Of a stretch of DNA of 64,000 nucleotides, positions 53,672 to 62,099 are shown in pieces. Made by a program: the position numbers and the translations under genes. The DNA lies in assembly GCA_965366625.1 (NCBI GenBank), contig CBDUGP010000003.1, forward strand, positions 1 through 64,000, read 5' to 3'. How positions within the stretch are numbered: the stretch's first letter is position 1; each line of letters opens with the position of its first letter. Source of the stretch: JAUIJL01 sp965366625 (GTDB lineage Bacteria; Acidobacteriota; Thermoanaerobaculia; Multivoradales; J023). The notes under the pieces are model-generated. The model had not been told where the DNA came from, searched no databases, and saw only the letters and a program-made list of their open reading frames with translations.

Positions 53672-54304
53672 ATGCACGATCGGTCGGTCCCCCCTCAAAC
53701 TGAAAATATTCGTCGAGCCTGTATGCTGGTCGCCAGCCTAACCATAGGAACCGTAATCTGGTTTCTGCTCGGAGATTCCGACAGCCTAGTGGCAGAGGAA
53801 ACGCCTTCAAAACCGCCGCGCGCCGAGAGCGTGCTGGCGGAGGTGGGAGGTATTCCTGTGACCGAAGCCGAAGTTCGGAGTCTGGTTTCGGACGAGCTCG
53901 AATCGCTAGAAATCGAGCGTCGCCGGTTGTTGGAAGCTGCCCTCGAAGTCCGGGTTCGTGAGCTGATGGTCGAGGTGGCTGCAGCGGAGCGAGGCATTAC
54001 ACCTACCGAGCTGATCGCTTTGGAGGTTGACCAAAAGCTGGATCAAGTGGCCCAAACGGAGGTCGATGCCTTCATGGCTGCAGCCGGTCTGGCCGATACT
54101 CGAGAATTGGACCCCCTAATGGTCCGCCGTGGGATTCGAATGCAGAGCTTCATCCAAGAACTCGAGAGCCGCCCGGATGTTGAGCGACCATCCGCCGCCG
54201 CCCTCGCCGGCACCTCCTCCGAAGACAGCGTCTCAGAAGATGGTGTCTCCGAAGATGATGTCTCCGAAGATGGTGTCTCAGGAGATGACGTCTCAGAAGA
54301 CTAG
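53672..54304 (+). CDS. membrane-anchored SurA_N-like protein
   Basis: A 210-residue protein. The ATG at 53672 (MHDRSVPPQ) has GGAGAG 5 nt upstream. One N-terminal membrane segment (residues about 16-31, CMLVASLTIGTVIWFLLG) precedes a SurA N-terminal-like chaperone module (VLAEVGGIPVTEAEVRSLVSDEL, LIALEVDQKLDQV) without a PPIase domain. The C-terminus is an acidic VSED repeat. Perhaps a periplasmic chaperone fragment or a stand-alone holdase; function is inferred. Confidence 0.7.
   Translation: MHDRSVPPQTENIRRACMLVASLTIGTVIWFLLGDSDSLVAEETPSKPPRAESVLAEVGGIPVTEAEVRSLVSDELESLEIERRRLLEAALEVRVRELMVEVAAAERGITPTELIALEVDQKLDQVAQTEVDAFMAAAGLADTRELDPLMVRRGIRMQSFIQELESRPDVERPSAAALAGTSSEDSVSEDGVSEDDVSEDGVSGDDVSED
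54230..54304 (+). repeat. 15-bp in-frame tandem repeat, 5 copies
   Basis: Units of gtctcmgaagatgrt encode the C-terminal VSEDG/VSEDD repeats; the last copy mutates to the stop codon of the gene. Confidence 0.9.
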
Positions 54305-54495
54305 GATTGCCGGTTATAGGCCGCGGACGGGAAAGTAGCCGAATAGGCGGAAGTCTCGCGCCAGCGAGAGCAGCGAATTTTTCGTCGAATCGAGGCGTGA
54401 AAACCGCAGGCGATTCGGGAATCGTCGAGGTTTTCCAACGAAGAGTCGGCGGAAAAGGCGTGCTCGCAGCGCGATGAGACTTCCGCCACAGCCTG

Positions 54496-55086
54496 CTAAA
54501 TTTTAGACTTGAGTTCGGCGACCAGCTCGCCGACTCTAGCTTGCAGATCTTCCAAAGAGCCGTCGTTCCAGAGGATTCGGTCCACCCCTCGCCTCCGCAC
54601 CTCGCCGTCACCTTGGGCTTTAAGCCTGGAACGGGCGTCCGACTCGGACATCCCCCGGCCCACGGCTCGTTTCAAGCGAATTTGCTCGTCCGCCTCCACC
54701 GACAAGGTGAGGTCGAATCCTCGGCTATGCCCCGATTCCACCAGCAACGTTGCTTCGTAGACGATTACCCCGCTGAGGGTTTGGGCAATCTCGCGGAACC
54801 GCTGATGAACGAGGGGATGAATGGCCTTCTCGACCGCGCGGCGTTTGTCCGGGTTGGAAAAAATCGCTGCCGCCACTTTGGGTTTGTCGACCGCTCCCGA
54901 AGGGTCGAGTACCTCGGGGCCGAGCAGGCCCTTTAAGGCCTGGGCTCCCGAACCTCCCGGCGAGTAGAGGTCGGCAACCACCCGGTCGGCGTCGACCACA
55001 TGGAAACCAGCCTCGCCGAGCATACGTACGACCGTAGACTTGCCGCCGGCCATTCCGCCGGTAATGCCCACCAGAAATCGGTTCAC
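54496..55086 (-). CDS. coaE: dephospho-CoA kinase
   Basis: A 196-residue kinase that performs the last step of coenzyme A synthesis. P-loop GITGGMAGGKSTV (about residues 8-20), DADRVV and the CoA-binding LLVESGHSRGFD are complete. Start is GTG at 55086, sharing GTGA with the folD stop, so the two genes are translated together. Length is usual (about 200). Confidence 0.95.
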   Translation of the reverse strand: MNRFLVGITGGMAGGKSTVVRMLGEAGFHVVDADRVVADLYSPGGSGAQALKGLLGPEVLDPSGAVDKPKVAAAIFSNPDKRRAVEKAIHPLVHQRFREIAQTLSGVIVYEATLLVESGHSRGFDLTLSVEADEQIRLKRAVGRGMSESDARSRLKAQGDGEVRRRGVDRILWNDGSLEDLQARVGELVAELKSKI

Positions 55087-56042
55087 CGCGTTGTCTCGGG
55101 GTCACGGCCTTGTTTGCGCAGGGAAGCTCGCAAGGTGTTTGCGACCACCATGGCGACCGTCAAAGGGCCGACTCCGCCCGGAACCGGGGTGATCGCCGAC
55201 GCCTTTCCGAGCACCCGCTGGTAGTCTACGTCACCGGTCAAAATATAACCCTTCTTGGCGAAGCGAGCCGCCCTCTTCTCGTTGCCGGGGTAAAGGCGTT
55301 GCACAGTTTCTGCGTCGTCGACTCGATTCATGCCGACATCGATCACGACTGCTCCTTCAGAGACAAAATCGGCGTTTACCATGGCGGTCCGGCCCACGGC
55401 CGCGATCAAGATGTCAGCTCGACGACAGACGGCCGGCAGATCGTGGGTGCGTGAGTGGCAGATCGTGACGGTGCAGTTTTCCCGCAACAGCAGACCCGCC
55501 ATGGGTTTGCCGACGATGTTGGAACGTCCGACGATCACCGCATGGCGACCGGCCATGGGAACGTCACACCGGCGAAGCATCTCTACGATGCCCGAAGGGG
55601 TAGCCGGTGCCAGGCAATCTTCTCCGGTCCAAAGCCGTCCCACGTTGACGGGGTGAAAACCGTCGGCGTCCTTTTCCGGTGCCACGAGCTCGAGAATCCG
55701 ACGCTCGTCAATATGGGCCGGAAGTGGTAGCTGCACCAGGATTCCGTCTACTTCGGCGTCGAGATTAAGGCGGCTGATCTCCGACTCCAGTGATTCCTGA
55801 GTCACTTTCGCGTCTAACCTCAGGGTTTCGCCGGCCATGCCTACCTTCGCGCAAGTGCGGGCCTTGCTGCCCACATAGGCTGCCGAAGCGGGGTTGTCGC
55901 CCACCAGAACGGCCACAAGCTTGGGCTGCCGTCCGCCATCGGCGATCAGCTGCCGTACTTCTTTGGCCAGATCTTCGTGGATTTGGGAAGCGACGGACTT
56001 GCCGTCGAGAATAGTCGTGTCTTCTAGAGTGTCTACGGTCAC
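55083..56042 (-). CDS. folD: methylenetetrahydrofolate dehydrogenase/cyclohydrolase
   Basis: A 319-residue bifunctional enzyme of one-carbon folate metabolism. The start is GTG at 56042 with GGAGG 10 nt upstream; the longer frame has no site. Catalytic YVGSKARTCAKVGM (Tyr, Lys), VDGILVQLPLP, GRSNIVGKPMA and TPVPGGVGPLTVAMV are intact. It is divergent from the ribosomal-protein operon and coupled to coaE by GTGA. Confidence 0.95.
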   Translation of the reverse strand: MTVDTLEDTTILDGKSVASQIHEDLAKEVRQLIADGGRQPKLVAVLVGDNPASAAYVGSKARTCAKVGMAGETLRLDAKVTQESLESEISRLNLDAEVDGILVQLPLPAHIDERRILELVAPEKDADGFHPVNVGRLWTGEDCLAPATPSGIVEMLRRCDVPMAGRHAVIVGRSNIVGKPMAGLLLRENCTVTICHSRTHDLPAVCRRADILIAAVGRTAMVNADFVSEGAVVIDVGMNRVDDAETVQRLYPGNEKRAARFAKKGYILTGDVDYQRVLGKASAITPVPGGVGPLTVAMVVANTLRASLRKQGRDPETTR

Positions 56043-56179
56043 GAAAAAAATTCCTCCGAGCGACGCTGCTCCTAGTGTATGCTCTGCCGGCCCCGAGCAT
56101 ATCCCGTGAGCGCCCATGCGTTCGATGGGAGATTCCCCCGGCACCAGACAAGAAACTCCACGATCTAAGTACGGACCTC

Positions 56180-56208
56180 TTGACATCGCTGTTGGTGGTT
56201 CGTATTAT
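56180..56208 (+). promoter_or_regulatory. strong sigma-70 promoter of rplM-rpsI-rpsB
   Basis: TTGACA, a 17-nt spacer and TATTAT: a consensus -35 and five of six -10 bases. The predicted 5' leader of about 85 nt contains a small hairpin CTTCG/CGAAG and precedes the rplM ATG. The leader may allow feedback by L13 or S9. Confidence 0.85.
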
Positions 56209-56298
56209 CGGCCGCCCTTCGCAGCGCGAAGACTCGGTACTTTTGTGTTCGGCGATTCAAGCCAACCGCCTACAAGATCCCAGACGGAAACTCGGACG

Positions 56299-56745
56299 AT
56301 GAACAAGACTTATAGCCCGAAGATCGCCGATATTAATCGGCAGTGGTATGTGGTTGACGCCACCGGATTGCGTCTGGGCCGACTTGCCTCGGTGGTCGCC
56401 AGCACTCTGCGCGGCAAGCACAAGACGATGTACACCCCACACGCAGATACCGGCGACTTCGTCGTCGTCGTCAACGCGGAGAAGGTGTTGCTTTCCGGTA
56501 ACAAGGAAGATCAAAAGATCTATCGACGCCATACCGGACGCCCCGGAAGCATGACGGAGCAGACGGCCCGAGAGGTTCGCGCCAAGCATCCCCAGCGGCT
56601 GGTTGAGCTCGCGGTTAAGGGCATGTTGCCCAAGAATCGCCTCGGTCGTGCTCTGCATAGCAAGCTAAAGGTGTACGCCGGCCCAGATCACCCGCACCAT
56701 TCGCAACAACCCCAGTCGTTGGATATGTCCCCGGCCCAGCTTTGA
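56299..56745 (+). CDS. rplM: 50S ribosomal protein L13
   Basis: A 148-residue ribosomal protein. Core motifs are RQWYVVDATGLRLGRLAS, RGKHK, VVVNAEKV and MLPKNRLGRAL. It is first gene of the operon with rpsI and rpsB. GGAAAC is the only weak ribosome site near its ATG. Codon choice is ribosomal-protein-like. Confidence 0.97.
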   Translation: MNKTYSPKIADINRQWYVVDATGLRLGRLASVVASTLRGKHKTMYTPHADTGDFVVVVNAEKVLLSGNKEDQKIYRRHTGRPGSMTEQTAREVRAKHPQRLVELAVKGMLPKNRLGRALHSKLKVYAGPDHPHHSQQPQSLDMSPAQL

Positions 56746-56798
56746 GCCGATCGACTTCGGCGTGAGCCGGCGAGATTCAGCCCAGCGAGGAGAATGCT

Positions 56799-57191
56799 TT
56801 GAGCGAAGTTCAGTATTACGGCACAGGCCGCCGCAAGACCGCCACCGCGCGGGTCTACTTGCGTCCTGGGTCCGGAGAGGTCACCGTTAACAAACGGTCT
56901 TTAGACGACTTCTTCGCCAATGAAGTCCTAAAAATGATTGTCAAACAGCCTTTGGCTCTGACCGATACCGCCGAGCGATTCAATATCACGGTGACGGTCG
57001 TAGGTGGAGGCAACTCTGGTCAAGCCGGTGCCATTCGTCACGGGATTACCCGCGCACTGATGGAATACAACGGTGAGCTTCGCCCCAAGCTCAAGGCAGC
57101 CGGCCTCGTCACTCGCGATCCTCGTCAGAAGGAACGCAAGAAATATGGCATGAAGGGCGCGCGTGCCCGTTACCAGTTCAGCAAACGGTAA
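56799..57191 (+). CDS. rpsI: 30S ribosomal protein S9
   Basis: A 130-residue ribosomal protein. YYGTGRRKTATARVYL at the N-terminus and the conserved C-terminal YQFSKR tail that reaches the P-site are present. The start is TTG, set by GAGGAG 6 nt upstream; no in-frame ATG fits. It is 53 bases after rplM. Confidence 0.96.
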   Translation: MSEVQYYGTGRRKTATARVYLRPGSGEVTVNKRSLDDFFANEVLKMIVKQPLALTDTAERFNITVTVVGGGNSGQAGAIRHGITRALMEYNGELRPKLKAAGLVTRDPRQKERKKYGMKGARARYQFSKR

Positions 57192-57204
57192 GGGAGATAG
57201 AGCC

Positions 57205-58041
57205 GTGGTTGAACTCAGGATGCGTGACCTGCTCGAAGCAGGTGTCCACTTTGGTCATCAGACCCGTCGTTGGAATCCGAAGATGCGTCGGTATATCTTC
57301 GGTAAACGCAACGGGATCTACATTATCGATCTGCAAAAGACCTTGCGTCGCTTCCACGAAGCTGCAGATTTCGTCTTCCGCCTTGGGCGTGATGGTCGGC
57401 GCGTGCTTTTCGTAGGCACCAAACGCCAAGCCCAAGAAGCGATTACCCAAGAAGCCAGGCGTTGCGGCCAGTTTTACGTCACTCACCGTTGGTTGGGGGG
57501 TACCCTGACCAACTATGTGACCATCCGCAACTCCGTCGACCGCTTGAAAGAGATCGAAGGGAAAATGGACGATGAGTCCACTCCTTTGATCAAAAAAGAG
57601 CGACTGCGTCTCGATCGCGAGCGCACGAAGCTGGACCGCAATCTCTCGGGTATCCGGGATATGGGCGGTTTGCCGGACGCGATCTTCATTGTCGACCCGA
57701 AGCGGGAAGCCATCGCGGTGGCCGAAGCCAATAAGCTGGGCATTCCCGTGATCGCGATCGTGGACACCAACTGCGATCCGGAGTTGGTGGACTATGTGAT
57801 TCCCGGCAACGACGATGCGATTCGCACGATTCGTCTATTCTCTCGCAAGATCGCCGATGCATATCTCGCCGGCGCAGGAAAGCTGCAGGAAGAACAGATG
57901 ATCGCCGGCAAGGATGCTCCTGCCGCGAAGCCTGCTGAGGCTGCACCGGTAGCAGCTGCTCCTGCTGAGCCGAAAGCGACTCCGAAAGCCGAAGAAGCTC
58001 CGGCGGCAGCGGCAGACGAGGCCGTCGCAGCACCGGAATAA
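57205..58041 (+). CDS. rpsB: 30S ribosomal protein S2
   Basis: A 278-residue ribosomal protein. Conserved LLEAGVHFGHQTRRWNPKM, FVGTKRQA, HRWLGGTLTN and GIPVIAIVDTNCDP are intact. The start is GTG at 57205 with AAGGGAG 8 nt upstream, 13 bases after rpsI. The C-terminal tail is an Ala/Pro/Glu-rich low-complexity extension (about residues 245-278), common in some phyla. Confidence 0.96.
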   Translation: MVELRMRDLLEAGVHFGHQTRRWNPKMRRYIFGKRNGIYIIDLQKTLRRFHEAADFVFRLGRDGRRVLFVGTKRQAQEAITQEARRCGQFYVTHRWLGGTLTNYVTIRNSVDRLKEIEGKMDDESTPLIKKERLRLDRERTKLDRNLSGIRDMGGLPDAIFIVDPKREAIAVAEANKLGIPVIAIVDTNCDPELVDYVIPGNDDAIRTIRLFSRKIADAYLAGAGKLQEEQMIAGKDAPAAKPAEAAPVAAAPAEPKATPKAEEAPAAAADEAVAAPE

Positions 58042-58087
58042 GCGCAGGGGAAGCTATCGAATCGATCGGCCATCGAGGCCGTTTGGG

Positions 58088-58128
58088 AAGAGGTCAGACC
58101 GGCTTAAGATACGGTCTGGCCTCTTTGC
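58088..58128 (+). terminator. terminator of rplM-rpsI-rpsB
   Basis: A 14-bp stem AAGAGGTCAGACCG / CGGTCTGGCCTCTT with one G-U pair and a 10-nt loop, ending in TTTG. It separates the ribosomal operon from tsf, which therefore needs its own promoter in the 208 bases that follow. Confidence 0.85.
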
Positions 58129-58337
58129 ATGTATATAGATATAGAAAAACCGAGAAATCCCGTGAGCACCCACGATGTGGATTCGGCAAACGCCGATAAA
58201 CCTGCAGGTCTCCTTGTTCGCAGATCTTCGATGATCTCATCGAGCTTCGATCCGACAGGTCCAATACGTTGCCTGGGTGAAATACGAGATAGCTGGGACG
58301 AAATCCAAGACGAGAATTGCCCGAGAAGGAGATAAAA

Positions 58338-58991
58338 ATGCAAATCACCGCTCAGATGGTGAAAGAGCTTCGTGAGCGCACCAGCGCCGGCATGATGGAC
58401 TGTAAGAAAGTGCTGCAAGAGTCCGAAGGCGATATGGAGAAGGCCGTCGACTTGTTGCGCAAGAAAGGTCTTGCTGCGGCCGAGAAGAAAGCCGGGCGAG
58501 TGGCGGCCGAGGGTGCCGTTGGTTCTTATATCCACGGAAACGGCTCGATCGGTGTGTTGGTCGAAGTCAATTGCGAGACCGACTTCGTTGCTCGCACCGA
58601 AGACTTCCAGGGCCTGGTCAAAGATATCGCCATGCACATTGCCGCCGCGGACCCCGCCTTTGTTCGACGGGAAGAAGTCACCGCTTCCATTCTTGAAAAG
58701 GAAGCGGAGATCTACGCCGAGCAGATGCGCGCCGAAGGCAAGCCCGAGAAGATCATTCCAAACATCGTCAAGGGCAAGATCGAGAAGTACTACTCCGAGG
58801 CCTGCTTGCTCGAGCAGCCTTTCATCAAAGATTCGGACAAAACCGTCCAGCAAATGATCACCGAGAAAGTTGCGAAGATCGGCGAGAACATCCAAGTGCG
58901 ACGTTTCGCTCGTTTCAAGCTCGGCGAAGGAATCGAGAAGAAGCAGGAAGATTTCGCCGCCGAGGTGGCGGCGCAAGTGGCTGGTAAGTGA
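58338..58991 (+). CDS. tsf: elongation factor Ts
   Basis: A 217-residue EF-Tu nucleotide-exchange factor. ATG with AAGGAGAT 5 nt upstream. It has the N-terminal UBA-like module (MVKELRERTSAGMMDCKKVL), TDFVA (CETDFVART) and a single core subdomain, so it is of the short type found in Thermus-like and many other bacteria. It overlaps pyrH by GTGA. Confidence 0.96.
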   Translation: MQITAQMVKELRERTSAGMMDCKKVLQESEGDMEKAVDLLRKKGLAAAEKKAGRVAAEGAVGSYIHGNGSIGVLVEVNCETDFVARTEDFQGLVKDIAMHIAAADPAFVRREEVTASILEKEAEIYAEQMRAEGKPEKIIPNIVKGKIEKYYSEACLLEQPFIKDSDKTVQQMITEKVAKIGENIQVRRFARFKLGEGIEKKQEDFAAEVAAQVAGK

Positions 58992-59719
58992 GCCGGCCCA
59001 TGAGCGGTGATCTCGCCTACCGTCGGGTCCTGCTGAAGCTCTCCGGTGAGGCCCTGATGGGCGATAAAGGCTTCGGCCTCGATGAGGTCGTGGTCAATCA
59101 GATCGCGGACGAGCTGAAAGAGGTCTACAAGCTAGGTGTGCAGCTGTCGGTAGTCATCGGTGGCGGCAATATCGTTAGAGGGTTGGCAGTAGCAAAGCAA
59201 GGTATGGATCGTGTAACCGGCGACCACATGGGAATGCTGGCGACGGTGATTAATGCCTTGGCGCTACAGGATGCGCTTGAACGCCGTAATGTGGTGACTC
59301 GAGTGCAGACCGCGATCGAGATCAAGGAGGTGGCGGAGTCCTATATTCGCCGTCGAGCCGTCAGGCATCTCGAGCGTGGGCGGGTGGTGATTTTCGGAGC
59401 CGGAACAGGCAACCCGTTCTTCACCACCGATAGCGCCGCCGCTCTTCGGTCCAGCGAGGTGAAGGCCGAGATCCTGCTCAAGGCCACCAAAGTGACGGGA
59501 ATCTACAGCGCGGATCCGATGAAGGATCCCGATGCGGAACTCTTGCCGGAGGTGACATATCAACAGGTGCTGGAGCAGAACTTGCAGTTCATGGATGCCG
59601 CAGCCATCAGCTTATGCCGCGAGAACAACATTCCGATCCAGCTCTTCGACTTGGCTATCAAAGGCAATATTTTGAGAGTTTTGCACGGTGAAAAGGTCGG
59701 ATCTCGAGTTCGCGGTTGA
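58988..59719 (+). CDS. pyrH: uridylate kinase
   Basis: A 243-residue UMP kinase of the amino-acid-kinase fold. LLKLSGEALMG, VIGGGNIVRG, GAGTGNPFFTTD and the GVYSADP-type GIYSADP are complete. The GTG at 58988 overlaps the tsf stop by GTGA; an ATG four codons in is an alternative start. It is followed by a terminator. tsf-pyrH-frr order is standard. Confidence 0.96.
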   Translation: MSRPMSGDLAYRRVLLKLSGEALMGDKGFGLDEVVVNQIADELKEVYKLGVQLSVVIGGGNIVRGLAVAKQGMDRVTGDHMGMLATVINALALQDALERRNVVTRVQTAIEIKEVAESYIRRRAVRHLERGRVVIFGAGTGNPFFTTDSAAALRSSEVKAEILLKATKVTGIYSADPMKDPDAELLPEVTYQQVLEQNLQFMDAAAISLCRENNIPIQLFDLAIKGNILRVLHGEKVGSRVRG

Positions 59720-59757
59720 CTCACAGGATAGGTAGCAGCTCGGCTTTGCCGGCAAGG

Positions 59758-59788
59758 GAGGCGATGAGTAATGCTCGTCGCCTCTTTT
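59758..59788 (+). terminator. terminator after pyrH
   Basis: Stem GAGGCGATGAG / CTCGTCGCCTC (11 bp with one T-G pair, 5-nt loop) followed by TTTT. The sequence TTGACA at 59813-59818 may start the frr transcript, but its -10 is weak. Confidence 0.75.
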
Positions 59789-59906
59789 CGCGTACAGGAG
59801 GCTGGGTCTACGTTGACAGTCAGAGCTTAGCGGGAGAGGATTCGCACATCGACACGACCTACCCAGTCGAATTTCCCAGTCGAACGATTTGCTTCAAGGA
59901 GTTGTT

Positions 59907-60461
59907 ATGAAAGAGGTCTTCCGCGAAGTTGAGGATCAGATGAAAAAGGCGGTAGAGCATCTTCACCACGAGCTCAAGACTTTGCGCACGGGCCGCGCCT
60001 CGATCGCGATTTTGGATGGAGTTCAAGTCGAATACTACGGCACGCCGACGCCGCTCAATCAGGTGGCGAATCTGTCGGTCGCCGATGCTCATCTGTTGAC
60101 GGCACACCCGTGGGAACCGAGCATGATCGGCCCGATTGAAAAGGCCCTTCAAACCTCAGGTCTCGGCTTGAACCCCTCGAACGACGGCAAGGTTGTACGG
60201 ATTCCGATCCCGATGCTGACCGAGGAAAGACGCAAGGAGATGGCGCGCAAAGCCCATGACATCGCCGAGAGCAGCCGAAACGGCGTTCGCCAGGCCCGTC
60301 GGGAGGGAAACGATCAGCTGAAGAAGCTGGAGAAGGATAAGAAGATCAGCCAGGACGACGAGCATCGGGGATTTGATGAAATCCAGAAGCTTCATGACCA
60401 CTACATCGAGGAGATGAACAAGATTCTGGCCACTAAAGAGAAGGACATCATGGAGGTCTAA
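59907..60461 (+). CDS. frr: ribosome recycling factor
   Basis: A 184-residue two-domain factor that splits post-termination ribosomes with EF-G. The ATG at 59907 has AAGGAG 5 nt upstream; the frame opens earlier without a site. Motifs LRTGRASIAILDGVQVEYYG, LTEERRKEM and the C-terminal helix with LEKDKKISQDDEHRG are complete. It is followed by rlmB after 20 bases. Confidence 0.96.
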   Translation: MKEVFREVEDQMKKAVEHLHHELKTLRTGRASIAILDGVQVEYYGTPTPLNQVANLSVADAHLLTAHPWEPSMIGPIEKALQTSGLGLNPSNDGKVVRIPIPMLTEERRKEMARKAHDIAESSRNGVRQARREGNDQLKKLEKDKKISQDDEHRGFDEIQKLHDHYIEEMNKILATKEKDIMEV

Positions 60462-60481
60462 AGACCTTTCCTGAGCATTCC

Positions 60482-61213
60482 ATGTTGGATCTTCCCAATC
60501 GACGGCAAGTTTTTGGCTTCCATCCTGTCCGTGAGCTGCTTCGGCATCGACCCCAAGAGGTTCTTGAGGTCGTTTGTAGCGCGCAGCGAGGCAAGCGCCG
60601 ATCCGAGATCGAAGCCCTGTGTGAACGGCACGGTGTTGGGTTCAGGCCGGTGCCGGCCACTCAGTTGGACCAAATGGCCGCCGGGCAAACCCATAATGGT
60701 TTTGTCGCCGCCGCCGCCGAACAAGCATCGGCGACTCCGAATGGGCCGGATTCAGAGCTTCTAGTTTTGGTCGAGGATATCCAAGATGCTCGAAACCTAG
60801 GGGCTTTGCTGCGGGTTTGCGAAGGTGCCGGGGTGGGCAATGTGATGATTCGTGATCGAGGCTCCGCTCCATTGACGGCCGGTGCGATCAAGACCTCTGC
60901 CGGAGCGGCAGAATGGCAATCCTTCGAACGAATAACCAATTCTTCGCTGGAGATAGAACGCCTGAAGGCCGAAGGTTTTTGGGTCTACGGGGCGGACGCC
61001 GCCGGCAAGCCTCCGTGGGAGATCGAGCTGACGGGCAAGGTGTTGTTCTGCGTCGGCGGCGAGTCCGGCGGCCTACGGGAGCGGACGCGAAAAAATTGCG
61101 ACGAGCTGGTGGGTCTGCCCATGCGTGGTCGGGTCGGATCTCTCAACCTCGCAACCGCAGCCGCTGCGCTGCTCTATGAGGCAATTCGCCAGCGTTCAAT
61201 CAGCTCCCAATGA
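60482..61213 (+). CDS. rlmB: 23S rRNA/tRNA 2'-O-methyltransferase of the SpoU family (RlmB-like)
   Basis: A 243-residue SPOUT methyltransferase. A substrate-binding N-terminal domain (QVFGFHPVRELL) is followed by the trefoil-knot motifs: ILVEDIQDARNLGALLR-type LVLVEDIQDARNLG, GGESGGLRERT and LPMRGRVGSLNLATAAAALLYE. It matches RlmB/TrmH by order and length. It is the last gene before the tRNA cluster. Whether it modifies 23S rRNA G2251 or another position cannot be told. Confidence 0.9.
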   Translation: MLDLPNRRQVFGFHPVRELLRHRPQEVLEVVCSAQRGKRRSEIEALCERHGVGFRPVPATQLDQMAAGQTHNGFVAAAAEQASATPNGPDSELLVLVEDIQDARNLGALLRVCEGAGVGNVMIRDRGSAPLTAGAIKTSAGAAEWQSFERITNSSLEIERLKAEGFWVYGADAAGKPPWEIELTGKVLFCVGGESGGLRERTRKNCDELVGLPMRGRVGSLNLATAAAALLYEAIRQRSISSQ

Positions 61214-61281
61214 TCCGTTGCCCACCGCCGACCGTGTAGCCGTAGCCGGTGGAAAGCGTTGAAAAAAGATCAGAAAACGCC

Positions 61282-61310
61282 TTGCGTACCCAAGGCAAGC
61301 TGGTTACAAT
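61282..61310 (+). promoter_or_regulatory. promoter of the tRNA-tuf operon
   Basis: TTGCGT, a 17-nt spacer and TACAAT, 82 bases before tRNA-Thr. The -10 is near consensus. GCGCTGC-rich sequence follows, as is common at stringently controlled promoters. Confidence 0.7.
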
Positions 61311-61391
61311 CCGTCCTCCGCCGGGCGCTGCATCGTAGCGTGACAGGTGCGACCGCGAAAGCTCTGGGTGGCAACACCTGCCGACGGACTG

Positions 61392-61467
<76 letters not shown>

Positions 61468-61505
61468 TCAGTCGGTGATTCCCCGGAATTGCGGGAAGAT
61501 TTCGT

Positions 61506-61591
61506 GGAGGTGTGGCCGAGTGGACAAAGGCAGCAGACTGTAAATCTGCCCGCGAATGCGTACGGTGGTTCGAATCCACCCGCCTCCACCA
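61506..61591 (+). tRNA. tRNA-Tyr(GTA)
   Basis: 86-nt class II tRNA with a long variable arm. Acceptor GGAGGTG/CGCCTCC (one G-U), anticodon loop CTGTAAA with GTA, T-arm GGTTCGAATCC, CCA encoded. Confidence 0.97.
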
Positions 61592-61642
61592 ATAATTTCA
61601 AGCGGCTGCCAGCCGTCGACGGCTGGTTGGATTGGCCGAAAT

Positions 61643-61717
61643 GCGGGAGTAACTCAGGGGTAGAGTCACAGCCTTCCAAGCTGTTGGTCGCGGGTTCGAA
61701 TCCCGTCTCCCGCTCCA
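61643..61717 (+). tRNA. tRNA-Gly(TCC)
   Basis: 75-nt cloverleaf. Acceptor GCGGGAG/CTCCCGC, anticodon loop CTTCCAA with TCC, T-arm GGGTTCGAATCCC, CCA encoded. Confidence 0.97.
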
Positions 61718-61925
61718 TCTTTGCGAGTTAGAGGCGAGCTGGCGATAGCCCGTTCGCAGCTCACCGTAGACATGCGCGGCACTCTTTTGGTAGGGTCGCC
61801 GCCCTCTGCGTAGCTGTGAACTCAACGGCGTCGGTTTAGCCCGACTCTCCACAGAGTTCACGATTTGAAGAAAGTTTTCGGTAAGGCACGGCGTAGCCGT
61901 CCACCGGAGAGGTGTCAAGTTTCAA

Positions 61926-62000
<75 letters not shown>

Positions 62001-62099
62001 TGAAACTCTAGGTCGATCTACCTAGGAACCCTGTTTAGAACACCATCCCGAGCGATCCATGTAATTGTGGTGCCGCTCTTGAGGAGGCGTCTGAAGGTC

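Noticed and set aside
58129..58335. 68-codon frame in front of tsf
   Set aside because: It begins inside the terminator tail of rpsB and has no ribosome site; the region is better read as the tsf promoter and leader.
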